From the NCBI GenBank assembly GCA_963556695.1, contig CAUWAG010000008.1, positions 2,108,001 through 2,172,000 on the forward strand: a DNA stretch of 64,000 nt, in the 5' to 3' direction. The DNA comes from Anthostomella pinea. Taxonomy: Eukaryota; Ascomycota; Sordariomycetes; Xylariales; Xylariaceae. Of the stretch, positions 21,973 through 34,792 are shown piece by piece (the first letter of the stretch is position 1; every line of letters begins with the position of its first letter). The position numbers and the translations under genes are program-made. The notes beneath the pieces are model-generated. The model did no database searches and had not been told where the DNA came from. It was given only the letters and a program-made list of their open reading frames with translations.

Positions 21973-24900
21973 ATGGTCTCCGTCCCCTCTGCCGCCCATA
22001 ATGGCAGTGGAGGTAACAGCAGCACCAATGCGAGCTCTCGAGCTTCTCCCGCCATCAGCACCGTCAACGCTGCGAACAATGCCGCTCCGTCCACGAACGG
22101 TACCAAGGCCAAGACCCAGGTCAACTCGAACTCGAATGGCTACCACCCTGCGAACCCCCAACTACCACTCAGCTCCATGCGCAGCGCCCCGCTGGACCTC
22201 AGATCAGTCGAGCGGAGAGGTCAACCGACCGCCAGCCGAGAAATGGTCAAGCGAGCGAGACCACATGGTCTTCAGGATGCACCGACATACCGACCGAGCG
22301 AGGAGGAGTGGAAAGATCCCTTCGAATACGTGCGCAAGATTACACCCGAGGCACAGAAATACGGCATTTGCAAGATCATACCGCCCGATACATGGAACCC
22401 CGACTTCGCAATAGATACCGAGGTGAGTGTCTACTCCTCAGCCTGTGCTCAGTTTCAAAGTATGGAGCCGTGTTGCGACTGTCAAGCGATCTGTCCAGCA
22501 TTTTCAGCTACACCTAGCTTTCCCCTGAGTATCCCCTGCGTAATGCTTATATACGAAATAGAAATTCCACTTCAGAACCCGAAAGCAGGAACTGAACTCA
22601 GTAGAGGGCAGTAAGTTCTCCTCCGCCATGATACTACATGCTCTCTCTATGCGGCAGTCACTGACCAGCACAACCAGGCACCCGAGCAAATCTCACTTAT
22701 CTAGACGCTCTAGCCAAATTCCACAAACAACAAGGGACAAATCTAAATCGACTTCCCTACGTCGACAAGAAGCCTCTTGATCTATTCCGCCTCAAGAAAG
22801 CTGTTGAATCCCGTGGTGGTTTTGACAAGGTCTGCAAGACTAAGAAGTGGGCTGAGATTGGGAGAGATCTGGGCTATAGCGGCAAGATCATGTCTTCGTT
22901 GTCGACTTCGCTTAAGAACTCGTATGACAAATGGCTCAACCCCTATGAGAACTACCTGCGTCAGGCGAAACCTGGTGTCTATCAACAGCTAGAGTTCGAG
23001 TATGGTGGTCCGCTCACTCCCAGCCCGGCGCATAGCCCCTTGAAGCGGTCCAGTGTCAATACTCCGTCCAGCCTGAGAGGAGAGTCGCCCGCTCGCCATG
23101 CGACCGACGCTCTTCAAGTGAGCATGAGTGCCGCCAAGCTGGAGACCGACCGTGATACTGTCATGGCCGATGTTCCTTCAGTCCCACCACCGCCGCCGCC
23201 GCCTACATCGGGTGGGTTCACTCCCATCAATACAGGCGGCTTCACCGCGGTCAACGCCGGATTTACCAGTGTGAATCGCCCAATACCTTCGGAAGCGAAA
23301 AGCTTCACACCACCGCCGAAGCGCCACGGTAGTCCCCTTTCATCAGCAAAGAACACTCCCGACTTCCGACCGTCTGGGCTCGGGCCAGCAAACGCACTCA
23401 AGCGTCAACTCAGTTGCGACAGCCTGGATTCCGCAAAGAAGGACAACGGCACGGAGCAGGACGATTCGGAAAACGGTAGCAGAAGGAGCAAGAGGCTGAA
23501 GAAAGGTATGTGTTTTGAGTATCGGCTCATTTTCTCCGTGACCATGACCTTGCCATCGTTTTAAGCTCTGTCGTCCTCGTCACGATGGTGTCCTCAATGT
23601 GGACTCCCCCAAACCCGGTTGCTGTCATTATCCTTGACGTCAATTCCCCTCGGTTCTACGCAGCCACGGCACACATGCCACTGGTATGTTGCGCTGTGCG
23701 ACATGGAATGCAGGGATTGCCGTCAAGTAATGCGCCCTGCCGTGCAAGCACCCGGCGAGATGGCAAGGCCTAATGACAGTTGCTTTGGCTGCTGATTGGC
23801 TCTTTCGTATTCGTCGTATTCGTGGCTAATGCGAGTTGGCGTATAGAAGCGGTCCCGACGGTTGCCGGCTCCCATATGTCTTTATTCCGACCTTCAGCTC
23901 CCAGAATGCCCCGGGAGGAGTCAATGACGCCCGGTGAGGTGAGTATCTTGGGCGCAGCTCCGTCCTACTATCTCGAGCTTTGTCCTAACCCTTTCCCTAC
24001 AGAAATGCGACACCTGTGGCAAAGGAGAAGAGTCCGGCTTCATCGCCGTCTGCGAGTCATGCGATCACGGATACCACGGCACCTGCCTCGATCCTCCTGT
24101 CAAGACCAAGCCAGATGGGGAATGGAACTGTCCACGGTGTCTAGTTGGCGACGGGCAATTCGGTTTCGAGGAAGGTGGTCTCTACTCCCTCAAGCAGTTC
24201 CAGGAAAAGGCTGCCGACTTCAAGCAAGGCTACTTCGAACATCGTATGCCTTTCGACCCCGTACTGAACTGTCCGAGACCGGTAACCGAAGACGACGTCG
24301 AGCGCGAGTTCTGGCGGCTTGTCGGCAGTATTGAGGAAACCGTCGAGGTTGAGTACGGCGCCGACATCCATTGCACCACCCATGGCTCTGGCTTCCCATC
24401 AGCAGAACGAGATCCATGTAACCCTTACTCGACGGACCTCTGGAATCTGAATGTCATGCCTCTGCACCCCGACAGTCTCTTCCGACATATCAAGACAGAT
24501 ATATCTGGTATGACCGTCCCGTGGGTGTATGTTGGAATGATATTCTCAACCTTCTGTTGGCACAACGAGGACCATTTCGCCTACTCGGTCAACTATCAAC
24601 ATTTTGGAGCAACCAAAACCTGGTACGGGATACCTGCAGAGGACACTGAAAAATTCGAGAATGCCATGAAGGAGGCCGTGCCGGAGCTGTTTGAGACACA
24701 GCCTGATCTACTTTTTCAGCTTGTCACACTTCTCACGCCTGATCAGCTGAAGAAGGCGGGCGTGAGGGTCTATGCCTTGGATCAGCGTGCAGGCCAAATG
24801 GTCATCACGTTCCCCCAGGCTTACCACGCAGGATTCAACCACGGCTTCAACTTCAACGAGGCTGTCAACTTCGCGCCATTCGAATGGGAGCCTTACGGTC

Positions 24901-27900
24901 TTGCTGGTGTTGATCGAATGCAGCAGTTCCGGCGGCAGCCTTGTTTCTCTCATGACGAGCTGTTGTGGACAGCAGCCGAAGGAACCACAAGCGGACTGAC
25001 CATACAGACCGCGAAATGGCTTGCGCCAGCACTCGAAAGAATTCACAAGCGCGAGCAAGATCAGCGGGAAGCATTCATTGCGAAGCACCTAGAGGATAAC
25101 AGCCATGCGTGCGCACTGACTGCAGAGTCTCCGGAACCTCCATGTTCTATCTCTTTCGAGATCCTCGACGAAGATGTACCGGAGGAGGAGTACCAATGCG
25201 CTTTTTGCAAATCTTTTGCTTATCTGTCCCGATTCAAGTGCCTTCAGTCTGGTAAAGTGCTGTGTCTCCAACACGCCGGCAACCACCCATGTTGCGAACT
25301 CCCCGAGCCTCGACGATATGCCGGCGACAAGCACGTCATGATATATCGTAAGACGAAGGAGGACATCGAAGAGACGTACCGAAAGGTTGCGGACAAGGCA
25401 CACCTACCTGAGGCGTGGGAGGAAAAGTACGAGAAATTGCTCGATGAGGGGGCGGAGCCAGCGCTGAAGACGCTGCGAAATCTTCTCCATGAGGGTGAAC
25501 GAATACCGTACGACCTCCCCTCCCTACCAGCTCTCAGGGAATTTGTTGAACGCTGCAACGAATGGGTCGAAGAGGCGACTAATTATACGGTGCGAAAACA
25601 GCAGAACCGCCGGAAGAACGACAAGGTCTGGCAGAGCGGGCTACGAAAATCCGTCGGCAACTCATTCCAGGAGCAGAGGGACCGAGAGCTGCGCCGAGTC
25701 GATAACATCTACCGCCTAATCGACGACGCCGAGCGCATAGGATTCGATTGTCCCGAGATACAGCACCTGCAGGAGCGCGCAAATTCCATCAGGAGCTTTC
25801 AGAAGAATGCCGAACAAGCCTTGGAACACATCCTTGGCTACAGCATGGAGTCCGTGGAAGAGCTGATAGAGGAAGGTCGTACATTCAACGTCGATATGCC
25901 GGAACTCGACAAACTTTCCGAGGTTCTTGAGCAGCTCCGATGGAGCAGCAAGGCCAGAGCAAGCCGCTCAAAATTCATGACCCTGGGAGAGGTGCGCGAG
26001 CTTCTGGAAGAAGGCAACCGCCTCGAGATACCGCTATACAATGATCACATGAAGTGGTATAACGACAAATACCAAGGTGGTGTACAGTGGGAAGCCAAAG
26101 CCAAGGAACTCATCAACGCCGAGACCATCCACTACCCACAACTAGAAGCGCTCTCAAACCAGGTGCAACACAATGCGCTTCCCGTGTCGGCGGATACCCT
26201 GGCCTCCGTTGACCAGATCCTGCACAAACAACGAGAGGCTCATCGACAGATTATTGATCTTACCGAACGCTCACGCGAGCCAGACTATACCAAACGTCCA
26301 AAGTACAACGAGGTGGCGGAGATCATGCGAAAGCTTGATGATTTGAACTCCAAGCCCGCCGGGACACTGGACCTCGAAAAGGAACAAAAACGTCACGAAG
26401 ACTGGATGCGAAAGGGCAAAAAGCTCTTTGGCAAGACCAATGCACCACTGCACATCCTCAAGAACCACATGGACTACGTCTACGAACACAACTTCGACTG
26501 CTTCGATATTACTAGTGATAAGCCTCGAATGCCAGCCGAGCCTTCTTCTAGAGCGGCCAGTGAAGAGAGAGAGACCAAAGTGGCGCGGACTTGGGACGAC
26601 CCCCAGTTCCGGGAAGTGTTCTGCATATGTCGGCGTGTCGAAGCTGGCATGATGATTGAATGCGAGCTATGCCATGAATGGTACCATGGCAAGTGTCTGA
26701 AAATTGCTCGAGGAAAGGTCAAGGAAGATGACAAGTACACCTGTCCCATTTGCGATTGGCGCGTCAAGATACCTCGCGACGCTGCTCGACCGAAGCTTGA
26801 GGACCTCATCCAGTGGCAGGAAGAGATCCCCGGTCTGCCTTTCCAGCCAGAGGAAGAGGGTGTGCTTCGGAAGATCATCGACAATGCACTGGACTTCAGA
26901 GCCCATATATCGGCCTACTGCAACCCAGTGCTGGCCACTGCATCGGAGGCTGATACCCAGCGATTTTTCTTGAGAAAGATCGAGGGTGCCGAAATCCTGC
27001 TGTCCTTTGAGACAAATTTCTTCCGGCAAGAGCTTCACAAGTGGAGTCCCGTTGCGCCGGAGCCGCCGCCTGTTCTCGATGTGTCCAAAAGTACGCGAAA
27101 GCCGCGTCCCACGAAGCTGCAAAAGATGTTGCAGCAGTATGGCGTCGAGGACGCTGATGATCTCCCGGAGAATGTTAAAGGCAAAGCCAATAGTCTCAAG
27201 CGCAAGGCTCTGAATGCCGAAGCCGCTGCCGCCGCCGCCTCCGCTGCCGCAGCAGCATCCTCGTCGACTGCTGCCCTCGCTCCTCCGAACTCAGCAAGTC
27301 CTTCTACTCATTCATTTGCCTCGGGCACGCATCCATTCTTCTCACGTAACTCACAACCACCCACCCCAGCACTTGCAAGTACCACGCACGCCCACCCGCC
27401 TCCAGGTCCAGATTCAGCCTCTTCTAGTAGGCCCGGTTCTTCCTTGCGACCGGACTCGATGGATGTCGCCAGTGGTACGAATCTGCACCCAGACTTTTTC
27501 TTGTCGACCGGCAACAATGGCCCAGGTCCCCGGCTTATGGCCCCTGACCCGGCCATGTCGCTAGAAGACCGCCTGCTCCGTGGGCAGGACGATGGTCTCA
27601 ACCTTAGCCTGACTTCTGACAAGGATAAGGCGCTTGAGATACTGAGCAAGAGTGAGACTGGACGTCAACGTGCCGAGGAAATCTTTGGACCTGATGTGTG
27701 GGGTTCCAGACGTGGTGATACGTTTGGTAGCGGATCCAACATTGGACCCAACCAGCCGGATGACGACAATAAAGATGTCGACCGAATGTTTCTCGACCTC
27801 ACCAATGCCGACGACGAAGAGGAAGCCAAGAAAAGGCAACGAGAACTCGAGCGCGAGCGGGTTGGGATCACGGCTGAGAGCTTCGAAGCCGAGCGTAATG

Positions 27901-27926
27901 CGATGGACATGGAGGACTCGGAATGA
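21973..27926 (+). CDS. KDM5/JARID1-type histone H3K4 demethylase
   Basis: Five exons: 21973-22422, 22562-22610, 22678-23505, 23847-23938 and 24003-27926; introns are 139, 67, 341 and 64 bp. All phases agree, giving 1780 residues. Domains in order: JmjN (about 105-150, PTYRPSEEEWKDPFEYV); ARID (about 170-265, LAKFHKQQGTNLNRLPYVD, SLKNSYDKWLNPYE); PHD1 (from 474, CDTCGKGEES...CESCDHGYHG); JmjC (about 620-780) with the Fe(II) ligands in FCWHNEDH and FNHGFNF; C5HC2 zinc finger (CAFCKSFAYLSRFKC...CLQH); PLU-1-like helical region; PHD2 (about 1344-1395, FCICRRVEAGMMIECELCHEWYHG). A poly-Ala/Ser/Pro tail follows near 1545. KDM5 enzymes remove methyl groups from H3K4me3/me2 in the nucleus using 2-oxoglutarate. 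The key residues are intact, so it should be active. Confidence 0.95.
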
Positions 27927-28701
27927 AGTGTACGACATCTGTTGCATAGTCACGCCTGAAGCTCTATCACCTTGAAATGGCTACGGAGTTGGCGCATGGG
28001 CACTGGAGGAACCAAGGCGTATTGGTCATCATGACGTACCGGATCGGATCGGATCGGATCGTTCTAAGGTCGCGGAATATGGCGCATCTCGGCGGCGCGT
28101 TTGCGTTCCAGCATTTATAGAGCTAAGGTTTACTACCACGATTCAGCTCCCGACAGCGGTGGGTTGGGTCTATGTATGAATACGATGATGGTCTATTTGG
28201 CAAAACCCGGGCTGGGAGAGCTTTGTTGCATTAGATAGGCGTTGCGTCGTGGGCTGATGTATCGTCATCGCTTGGGAAGGGCAGCGCTGAATTGATACCT
28301 ACCTTGACTTTACCTATTGAAACTGTTGCTTTTGATTTTCCCTGGGTCAAGTCCAACGTGGTAAGAATCAAGCCCGGTAAACAAGAGGGACTCCTGCCCC
28401 GTCTCTAGTCCGTCGCACCAAACTCCATGCCATGGGAACAATCATTTGTCAATAGCACCCTCGGCGCGGCCAACCGTGTCAGCTGCCCTGGTGTTGTACA
28501 AGTAGGAGCCCGAAGGGGCTTGCGCAAGGAAACGTCGTACCTGCCAGCACAACACATCAACCCCTTTCTTTACCCCGCCCACAGGATGGGATCCATGTGT
28601 TCTGTCCCTTTTCTCGTTCTCGACGGTTAGTATTCGTGTCCTCGGAGGACCAACATTACTCACATCTATCCAGCCTGGAAGCGTCTGCGCGTCGTCAACT
28701 T
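27927..28701. other. Intergenic
   Basis: Contains a short GGATC pentamer run (four units, near 28040-28062). No gene is seen. Confidence 0.5.
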
Positions 28702-28956
28702 TCTTGTCCTGCCTACCTTGATACGACTGCGGCCACGGACTAGACTACTGGCTTGGACGTCTCCTCGCTTCTATTTGGTCCCCGAGTCGTGTTCGTCGCT
28801 GTTGCGTCGGCTTCGGCGCAGCTCGAAGTTCCGAGCTTGGCGAGGTGTTGTTAGCACCAGCTGGCAGGCCCTGCTCCAAATGATACGGACGCCACAATGC
28901 CTGATCAACTCATTACAGGGCAATGGAGCCTCAACGAGGCTTCAGACTCGGTCTAG
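28702..28956 (+). pseudogene. Broken 5' coding part of the 28.7-31.2 kb gene
   Basis: In the same frame as the long open frame that follows, codons read as sensible protein (GLDVSSLLFGPRVVFVAVAS, then MPDQLITGQWSLNEASDSV). They are interrupted by TAG at 28741-28743, 28852-28854 and 28954-28956. No frameshift separates these blocks, and no plausible intron removes all three stops. Each could come from CAG by one C-to-T change, or the gene could use unrecognised introns. Confidence 0.5.
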
Positions 28957-29049
28957 TCCATCGCAAGGGGGGTCTTGCAAGCCGCGACGAGCGACAACGT
29001 TCAGCCACTAGCGATCCTAGCTTGTGAGCAATTCGGCAACACACTCGCC

Positions 29050-31182
29050 ATGAGTCGGGAAACTCGTCTCAAGATTGAGCAGACTGTCTTGCCGACTCCG
29101 GATCCCATGCCAATACGGTTCCTCAAAGCGAAAGTCGGCTTCGCCAAGCATGACTGTGCGGTCCAACTGGGGAGTAATCAGGCCGGGTTACGCTTCCTTG
29201 GTCTGGCTACTGCTCTTATAACGAGTATGGATGCTTTTCGCTGTGCTGGAGTCCTCTTACCGATGCTTGAGGCCACCACGACTGATCAACGGCTTTTGCC
29301 CAGTACGAGACAACTGTCCGATTTAATGACGAGTCTTGACGGTAGATGCCGCAGCGCAGGTTTCCAGGAGATTGTCTGTGGATATAATTCAATGCTGGAG
29401 GAATCGATGCATGGAGCAAACTTCAAGAGTCGCGGGCCTTTGGACCATTTACCTGACCCAGGAGGAATGGCAACGCTAGTTGATGCTTTCCGTCAACTGC
29501 AGAGAATCGGTGATGGTTCTCTCGCCTCCATCACCGTCAAGACTGGGCGTTGCGCTCCTTGGATCGCTGCCTTCTCTAAATGGTGCCTCGACGCCCCTCC
29601 TTCCATTTCCCTCTCAGATGGCACATCCATTCTAGCCGAACCCGGGTCTCAGGTGGCTGTCGTCATGAGTAGCCAAAGCGGCTGGCTCGATGTCTCAGTC
29701 ATTGGACATCATTATATCGGTAGACTTGAGCATCTTCTTGGAAAAGGGGGCAGTGACTACCTCGTAAACGTGCTGGTTGGGTTCCCTCTTGTGCGTACCA
29801 TACTACGCGAAAAATGTGGCCGAAAAAAATGGCTTACGGACGCCATCTTTGAAGCCCTCCCGTCCGCAATTTCTAAGTTGTTGAACGCGTTTCGCCACGA
29901 TCTACCTTTTGGCCTGGCCTCCAACTCGGACGTAACTCTCAGACGCCCACACCCTTTTCCAGAGGACACCAGAATTATGAATATACTGTCGGTTGTGCTG
30001 GGGTACCACGTTGGATCTTCCTTTGAATTATTTCCTCATGATACAATAATCGGCGATCTTCCGAAAGTGGCAGCGTTCCTCCAGAGGGCTAACAAGTCTC
30101 GATTGCCCCCCGAGTCTATATGGCCCGGTTGGGGGGAGGATTTCGAGATGATGATCAAACCAGGTCGTGAGCCTTCCGGTACTGTCGCATCAAAGAGCTT
30201 ACACTCGAAACTGAGTGAAGTCTCCCTCTACATCCTTCTCATCTCCCTGTTTGACAACATCGAGGATCTTCAAATCAACCCACGTTTCTCACTGTCATTG
30301 GACTGCCAAGTAATGGCCGAGCGCATGCTTTCAGACCCCAAGCCTAGTATTGGGCGGTACAGCGCATCCGATGTACTCGTAGAGGCCCTTCGTCTGGTTG
30401 GGGTGACAATAGATTTTGTGAAGGATGGCTGGAATTGGTGGGGCTTTCCGATCATGCGTTGCGAGCGTGGACAGACTTTCTGGCTTTCGCTGTTTGAGGA
30501 GCTCGATGCTAGAGAATTCGGCGTCCTCTCTATTGCATCTTACCGCGGAAACATACAACTCTTGCGCGACACGTACAGCAGTGTGGAAGTCGCTCAAGAC
30601 GAGCGCCTCGCAGTCGTTAAAGGCCCTACTCGTCCGAGCGACCGCATCACGTCTACACCATGCAACCTTTCTCCGGACATGCAAATTCATTGGGACGTCA
30701 CAGTTGACGAACAACGCCTTAGCGCTAACATCCTCCTCCAGGACCGGCGACAACCGCGAAGTCATTTACCAATGGACTCATACACGGTCGCATTCGCGCT
30801 AAAACATGCCATATTAGTCGACTGTTGTCACCATCCAGAGACGCCACTACAATACGGAGAGCCATCATGGACCCTCCTGAGTCTCGAAGAACTGTTTGTT
30901 CTTGGTCAAAAGCCTGCGAAGAGCGACGACAGTGGCAACGCCCCTCGTTTAACGGAATATACCAGGCTGGAATATACTACTGGATGGAAACCGTCTCTCG
31001 AAGGCAAGCTCTTTGTTATCGCTCTTGCTGGAGCGAAGCCTCTCCAAGCCTGCTGCGTTGGCGCTGTAGCGGAAAGGGCAAAGTCATTCGACGGATCGCC
31101 AATCTTGTTGCGTCGCCACGCGTGTATGAATTGTTGTATTCGGCTTTGTCGGGAGACTGGAATTAACGTACTAATTATCTAG
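29050..31182 (+). CDS. Uncharacterised fungal protein, 710 residues from first ATG
   Basis: The frame is open from 28957 to 31182; the first ATG inside it is 29050 (MSRETRLKIEQTVLPTP). Coding sense clearly continues upstream of that ATG into the TAG-broken part, so the native start has been lost or lies in an unmodelled exon. Recognisable features are few: a block CAPWIAAFSKWCLDAPPS near residue 170, two or three hydrophobic stretches and a Cys-rich end (RRHACMNCCIRLCRETGI). From memory the sequence style matches a large family of uncharacterised ascomycete proteins, but no catalytic motif is visible. I assign no function. It may be a recently inactivated gene. Confidence 0.55.
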   Translation: MSRETRLKIEQTVLPTPDPMPIRFLKAKVGFAKHDCAVQLGSNQAGLRFLGLATALITSMDAFRCAGVLLPMLEATTTDQRLLPSTRQLSDLMTSLDGRCRSAGFQEIVCGYNSMLEESMHGANFKSRGPLDHLPDPGGMATLVDAFRQLQRIGDGSLASITVKTGRCAPWIAAFSKWCLDAPPSISLSDGTSILAEPGSQVAVVMSSQSGWLDVSVIGHHYIGRLEHLLGKGGSDYLVNVLVGFPLVRTILREKCGRKKWLTDAIFEALPSAISKLLNAFRHDLPFGLASNSDVTLRRPHPFPEDTRIMNILSVVLGYHVGSSFELFPHDTIIGDLPKVAAFLQRANKSRLPPESIWPGWGEDFEMMIKPGREPSGTVASKSLHSKLSEVSLYILLISLFDNIEDLQINPRFSLSLDCQVMAERMLSDPKPSIGRYSASDVLVEALRLVGVTIDFVKDGWNWWGFPIMRCERGQTFWLSLFEELDAREFGVLSIASYRGNIQLLRDTYSSVEVAQDERLAVVKGPTRPSDRITSTPCNLSPDMQIHWDVTVDEQRLSANILLQDRRQPRSHLPMDSYTVAFALKHAILVDCCHHPETPLQYGEPSWTLLSLEELFVLGQKPAKSDDSGNAPRLTEYTRLEYTTGWKPSLEGKLFVIALAGAKPLQACCVGAVAERAKSFDGSPILLRRHACMNCCIRLCRETGINVLII

Positions 31183-31746
31183 ATGGTTGGGCTGGTGGGA
31201 GATGAGTTTCCCAGCAACGGTTTACCGATTTGTGAGCCGCCGACACCGGCGGATGTTGGGCCCTGAGAAGAACATGTGCATCCTTGGCGAGTTTCCTGAC
31301 ATGGCTCGATGTGTGAAGATGAACCCGGCAACCCCCCTTTTATTGTTGAATACAGGTGGGCTTAGCTGCCTCGCTCTGCCACACTTCGACATAGGACAGC
31401 TTCCCCAAGCTTGTCGCTTCTAATAATGTCACCTGAAAGAGTAATCGCATTTGAAGTTTGTGCAATGAATTGGTACGCCTGAAGAACAACTAAGAACTAG
31501 CTAAATATGCGCCACCATCAAAGCTCAATTCCCAAGCTCGGCGATGCACGCAAGGGAGGAAATTTACTAGCTTCCTGCGTATGAGGAGTGCGGTGGCAGC
31601 ACTGGAATTCTAGCGAAGTACATACAAGATGGGCAACGCCCGTTTCCCCACACATTGGGTCGAAGCTGGAAAGGAAAGCTCGCGTACTCATCGTCATCCG
31701 CTGTCCAGTAACCACTGTTCCGTGCCCAGTTTGTCTCAGCACCCAC
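31183..31746. other. Intergenic, convergent gene ends
   Basis: Nothing is recognised between the two convergent genes. Confidence 0.45.
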
Positions 31747-32601
31747 TTAGCAAGTTCCGAGCATGGAAGTCAATGCGGTCTTCTCGGCGCTGGTGATGGT
31801 GAGGTCGTAGTACGACTTCACGGCGACCCAGCTCTTGGCGTAGGTGCAGTAGAAGCTGGCCAACGGCGGCTTCCAGGCATCAGGGCTATCGTCGCCCTTC
31901 GACTGGTTGACGTTGTCGGTTACGGCCCACAGCTGCGGGCGCACGAGGTCGTTGGCGTACGCCTGGCGCTTGGCCGTGGTCCACGCATTGGCTCCAGACT
32001 GTTGGGATGTGGCATGTCAGATTCATACCTTACTTCATACAAATCTCGTGAGGGGGTCTGGGCTCAGGCGCTTTCACTTACGTTCCACGCGTTCTTCAGT
32101 GGCACCATGTGGTCGATATCAACGTCCGACGCAGCGGTCCAAGACGCGGCGTCGTACGGGCTCTTCCAGGTGCCGGCCGTGGGGTAGCAGTCCGAGTCGA
32201 CGGTCACGCCCGTGCCGTCGCGCTTCAGTACTGTCTCGCGCGTGCTGCACCCGCCGGACTCGATCCAGTGCGGGAACAGGTCGCGGTCGTATTTGCCGTC
32301 GTCGACGTACGCCTTTACGGTGAGCGCGGCGAGCTGCGTCTTGGCGGAAGCGGTGGCGGGGATGCCGGTCTGTGGAGGTGCTTGTTAGAACTGGTGGTTC
32401 TGGGGCGACCATGTGAAAGGGGCATATGATGTGTCTGCGGGACGGGACTAAGAGTGATCAGGAAGATCATCTTGGTAAGGGGCTACGAACAGGACTGGGG
32501 TTCGGTGAGCGCTCCTCGACGGGGTTGGGGATGGGCGCAGGCGCGGCATTGACCGATGCCACGGTGGACAGCAGCCCGGTGAGGGCAAGAACGAATCTCA
32601 T
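31747..32601 (-). CDS. Secreted HNH-type nuclease family protein (DUF1524-like)
   Basis: Exons are 32491-32601, 32082-32369 and 31747-31998; introns are 121 bp (donor GTTCGT, acceptor CAG) and 83 bp (donor GTAAGT, acceptor CAG). The product has 216 residues. The N-terminus MRFVLALTGLLSTVASVNA is a clear signal peptide, followed by a Pro/Glu-rich pro-region. The mature part has the family blocks YDRDLFPHWI, CSTRETVLKRDGT, TAASDVDIDHMVPLKNAWN (His-Met-Val-Pro-Leu core of the HNH fold), WTTAKRQAYANDL, PQLWAVTDNVNQSKGD and ending TSMLGTC. Conserved cysteines suggest disulfides outside the cell. The family is widespread in secretomes of fungi and actinobacteria. Nuclease activity is inferred from the fold. 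Exon 1 uses a weak donor, so that boundary is the least certain. Confidence 0.88.
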
Positions 32602-34792
32602 CGCGTAATGAATACGACACCAAAAGGGTAACGACTGAGGAAGCGAGTGAAATGTTCAGGTGGAACTCGGAAGACGACGATGGGACTGGCCTGATGGGAG
32701 ACTACATGGTGACGAGATTCGTGAGGTTATATATCTGGACTTTGCTCCTCTACACGTGTGCCCGACTCTGGAATTCTTGATTCTGCGACAATTTCTGGAC
32801 CTTGCGATCCGTAATTTGGCTGTCCCTGACAATGGGGCGCCATGGCTGCAACCTTATCTTCTAATGGAGGGCAGGTGGTTGACTAGTTCCCTGAGCGGCA
32901 GGGACTATGGGGAAATCCGACTCTCGACACGCAAGAGCAGGAATCACGATAAGGCGCGCAACTGCGTGGACGACTCCTGAGTGTGGATGATAGCAAACCA
33001 CACTGACCAGACAGATGCGTGGAGTGGTGCACCTGGTAGTATTGCGGGTCATGGGTTTCTGGTTGACGATGCGCCGAAGGCTTCCAAGGTGCTTCCACGC
33101 ATATTCATGCTGGCGCATGCAGACGGAGCACTTCTGTTCTTGTCTTGGTTACGACGGCTTGGCTGCAGTATCGCGATAGACTACCTTCCGACCGACACTG
33201 GACCTCGTGTTTTATCACGATCCGGGGGACGTCCGCTTGAGGGCAATGCACCGCATCGCTTAGAGAGATACCCATATTGTTGAATGGCGCGCAAGCCACC
33301 GTGGCGTTCAGGGAGGTGGCAGTGCACTGAAAAAGTCCAGTAGGGCATTTTGGGGCCACCTAGCACACAACAGATCCTTCCAGATACACACACATCACGG
33401 TACCATCACTGAATACATAAGTAACAACCATGTGAACCACCTTACGCACTGTTAGACATATCACAACTCGCGGGAAACCGGCACCAGATGGACTGCCTGG
33501 CGACAATCACGAGCAAATCCCGGCGTGAATCCAGCATCCCGATGGCAGATCCGGCATGCCAAGATCTTATAGTCTTGGCAGCTATAGTTGACTTCCTATT
33601 CAGGAGCTCTATGCCGATTGATCGACAGGGGATGGCCCTACAGGATCTAGGCGGTATTCCCCCAGGCCCCGCTCAGCTCCCTAGGTTGACATGGTGAAAT
33701 GCCTCGTCTGGACCAATGGGGCAGCTTCTTGGACGAACGTTGGTTCTGGCAGAGCACCATGCTGGGGTTGGCGGTTCGGATATATTGACCTTGAGCTTGT
33801 TGGCTGCCAGTGTTGTATGGGCAATGGGAGCATCCTCCCAACTTCGCCCTGTTGTTTTTGTCCCCTTCAAGCTGGGAGAGACAGCTGGTCGGCGGACTCA
33901 GCCGTGGTTGTGAGGCTGCGGGCGGCTCCATCCGTGGTTCGATGGTCAGGGTTATCCGTCTAGGGAGCAAGAGAGAGAGGTATCGACGGTAGGTGCCAAT
34001 CTCGTATCGTTACCGGCGCAATTTGGAGAACGATGAGATGCTACAGTCTCTCTAAGCGACGTCGGAGTTTGTTGCTGCCCTCCATGATTGGTATATAAGA
34101 GATAAGGGGGGAGTTAGCTCCAGTCGCTCCGCCAAATGTGCAAGGCGAGCGAGAAGAGTCCAGACCAGCCTTTCGTCTTTGACTACGGCTCGTGAAGAAG
34201 TCTCTGGACTCACGAAGCCGTAGCTTCTGTGCCGGGACCATCCAGACATAGGGTAATAATCACACGTAGAGTAGCGGAATGGTAATAGGCTTCGAGGCAA
34301 CAGTCCCCAACCTCATTGCGTGCTCATAGAATCTGCTGTAGTATTCCCCGAATTTTACGCGTCTAGTACCTCGATCTCGTCCATCATCACAACCCATGTT
34401 GCCCGGAACGCGTAAATTCTACCTACAATCTGGCATCGTTGACTCGAATTTTATCGCTCGGGGCGTATAGGACGGATGCTGTTACATATACTCAAGCCTT
34501 CGCGTCTGGAAAGTGATCCTGGTCTTAGGGAGAACCGCAGCTTGACTCGGTGGAGATCTGCTGGCCAGCAGAGGCACTGATCCCAAGGGCATCACGCATA
34601 GTAGATTTCCCTCTGTATCGAAAAAGAAATTATTGAATTGTCATGTTCATCCTGTCTTCATTGCAGGTCGTCCCATAATACGTTATAGCGAAGAGGACAG
34701 AAGCGATCCCCATAAACATCCATCAAACCGCAGTCTCGTTTGCTAAGTGAAAGGCCTCGATTCATGACGACTTTTCATTCCGATACTTCCAT
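32602..34792. other. Intergenic, no gene supported
   Basis: 2.2 kb with only short overlapping frames on both strands. A hairpin-capable inverted repeat (CTACGGCTCGTGA with TCACGAAGCCGTAG) lies at 34183-34223. A Cys-containing minus frame at 33105-33359 has no signal peptide or domain. Confidence 0.45.

Noticed and set aside
23585..23773. 62-codon frame inside KDM5 intron 3
   Set aside because: It lies within an intron whose flanking exons join in frame; no independent support.
33105..33359. Cys-containing small minus frame as a candidate secreted peptide
   Set aside because: No signal peptide at any in-frame start and no conserved spacing of cysteines.
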